Source of the DNA: Zoogloeaceae bacterium
Lineage (GTDB): Bacteria; Pseudomonadota; Gammaproteobacteria; Burkholderiales; Rhodocyclaceae
Length of the DNA stretch: 5,826 nucleotides
Direction: 5' to 3'
Assembly (NCBI GenBank): GCA_031282665.1
Contig: JAITDH010000017.1
Span: forward strand, 1 to 5,826
The translations under genes were made by a program, and so were the position numbers. Below are positions 5,501-5,826 of the stretch, piece after piece. Every line of letters begins with the position of its first letter. Within the stretch, counting starts at the first letter, position 1. A model generated the notes under the pieces. The model was not told where the DNA came from, made no database searches, and saw only the letters and a program-made list of their open reading frames with translations.

Positions 5501-5826
5501 GCGTCCCGAAGGGACGAGATTTCGATAACCCCCGGCGTCAGCCGGGGGCGTGACGACCCATCAAACCCATAGCCCCAACGGGGCGTTATCCACAGCGGCA
5601 TCATGGAAAAAAACGTTCGTCGATCCGTATATAAGCGTACAGCCCCTCGCTGGTTTCGAGTGGAAGCACTGCGCGTGCGAAAGACGATGTGATAGAGGAT
5701 CTGTCGGAAACTACTCATGTGCCTATGCCACACGACGTAACGCCCCGTTGGGGCTACATGGTCTTGGCGTCATACATGCCCCCGGCTGACGCCGGGGGTT
5801 ATCGAAATCACGTCCCTTCGGGACGC
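5501..5826 (-). mobile_element. Non-autonomous REP/RAYT-type element with long hairpin-bearing inverted repeats and a transposase relic
   Basis: The left arm (5501-5587) and the reverse complement of the right arm (5738-5826) are nearly identical at both ends and diverge for about 25 bases internally. Each arm carries three hairpins in the same order: CGTCCC-GAA-GGGACG (5502-5516; right 5811-5825), an 8-bp stem CCCCCGGC/GCCGGGGG with a 4-base loop (5529-5548; right 5779-5798), and GCCCC-AAC-GGGGC (5572-5584; right 5742-5754). The innermost right hairpin has GTAG at its foot on the minus strand (ATAG in the left arm), as in REPs recognised by RAYT/Y1 transposases. Between the arms are 150 bp holding a decayed N-terminal piece of such a transposase read on the minus strand. 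The right arm ends at the last base of the window, so the true outer boundary may lie beyond it. Confidence 0.75.
5601..5718 (-). pseudogene. Truncated, frameshifted REP-associated (Y1/IS200-like) transposase relic
   Basis: From ATG 5718-5716 the minus strand encodes MSSFRQILYHIVFRTR, which matches the typical N-terminus of REP-associated tyrosine transposases (pattern MSxxRQIxYHIVFxTK, first beta strand of the Y1_Tnp fold). Homology then moves to the +1 frame near 5672, which reads LPLETSEGLYAYIR and resembles the next helix (usually ...ELYKYIWGI...). That frame stops at TGA 5603-5601. The HUH metal-binding motif and the catalytic tyrosine, which lie further downstream in intact proteins of this family, are absent. 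About 40 codons of an original of roughly 140-200 remain. It cannot encode an active enzyme. The match rests on recalled family pattern, strongest in the first 16 residues. Confidence 0.7.

Larger units (their letters stand above)
5095..5826. other. Repeat-rich intergenic region upstream of ubiK, no intact gene
   Basis: This 732-bp stretch has no reading frame with the character of a real gene. From left to right it holds the ubiK leader and candidate promoter (5095-5159), about 95 bp with no clear feature (5160-5255), half of a GTCATTGCGAG-type repeat (5256-5280), 14-bp tandem units (5281-5330), an inverted pair of GTAGGTTGG-type palindromes (5320-5454), a separate hairpin (5475-5500), and the large inverted-repeat element with a transposase relic (5501-5826). 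Confidence 0.8.

Noticed and set aside
5550..5789. Plus-strand frame of 79 codons across the RAYT-type element
   Set aside because: It reads through both inverted arms, while the recognisable transposase remnant lies on the minus strand.

Overview
The window comes from a GC-rich bacterial chromosome. The gene families (ubiK next to comM, a Bcr/CflA transporter, tex) point to Pseudomonadota, most likely a beta- or gammaproteobacterium. That placement is inference from gene content. All recognised genes lie on the minus strand, so transcription runs from high to low coordinates.

Layout from the right. Positions 5095-5826 carry no intact gene and are packed with inverted and tandem repeats. The outermost element (5501-5826) has near-identical arms of about 88 bp, each folding into three short hairpins. 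Between the arms is a decayed fragment of a REP-associated / IS200-like (Y1) transposase. Next inward is an inverted pair of GTAGGTTGG-type palindromic units (5320-5454), preceded by 14-bp tandem copies of their outer end. Beside these lies half of a GTCATTGCGAG-type repeat (5256-5280). A longer palindromic copy of that last family is at 291-405.

Then comes a compact four-gene block: ubiK (84 aa), comM/yifB (502 aa), a Bcr/CflA-type MFS drug exporter (401 aa) and a COG2509-type FAD-dependent oxidoreductase (545 aa). Gaps are 15 bp, a 4-bp ATGA overlap and 14 bp, so the block is probably one operon with translational coupling. The products act in different processes: ubiquinone synthesis, DNA branch migration during recombination or transformation, efflux, and an unknown redox function. 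They look co-transcribed rather than parts of one pathway. After a 279-bp intergenic region holding the palindromic repeat, tex begins and runs off the left edge after 60 full codons.

The coding part is ordinary housekeeping and accessory content. The unusual part is the right-hand intergenic region, where three unrelated repeat families sit together upstream of ubiK, one with the transposase relic still inside. I saw no RNA gene, CRISPR array or new multi-gene defence or biosynthetic system.
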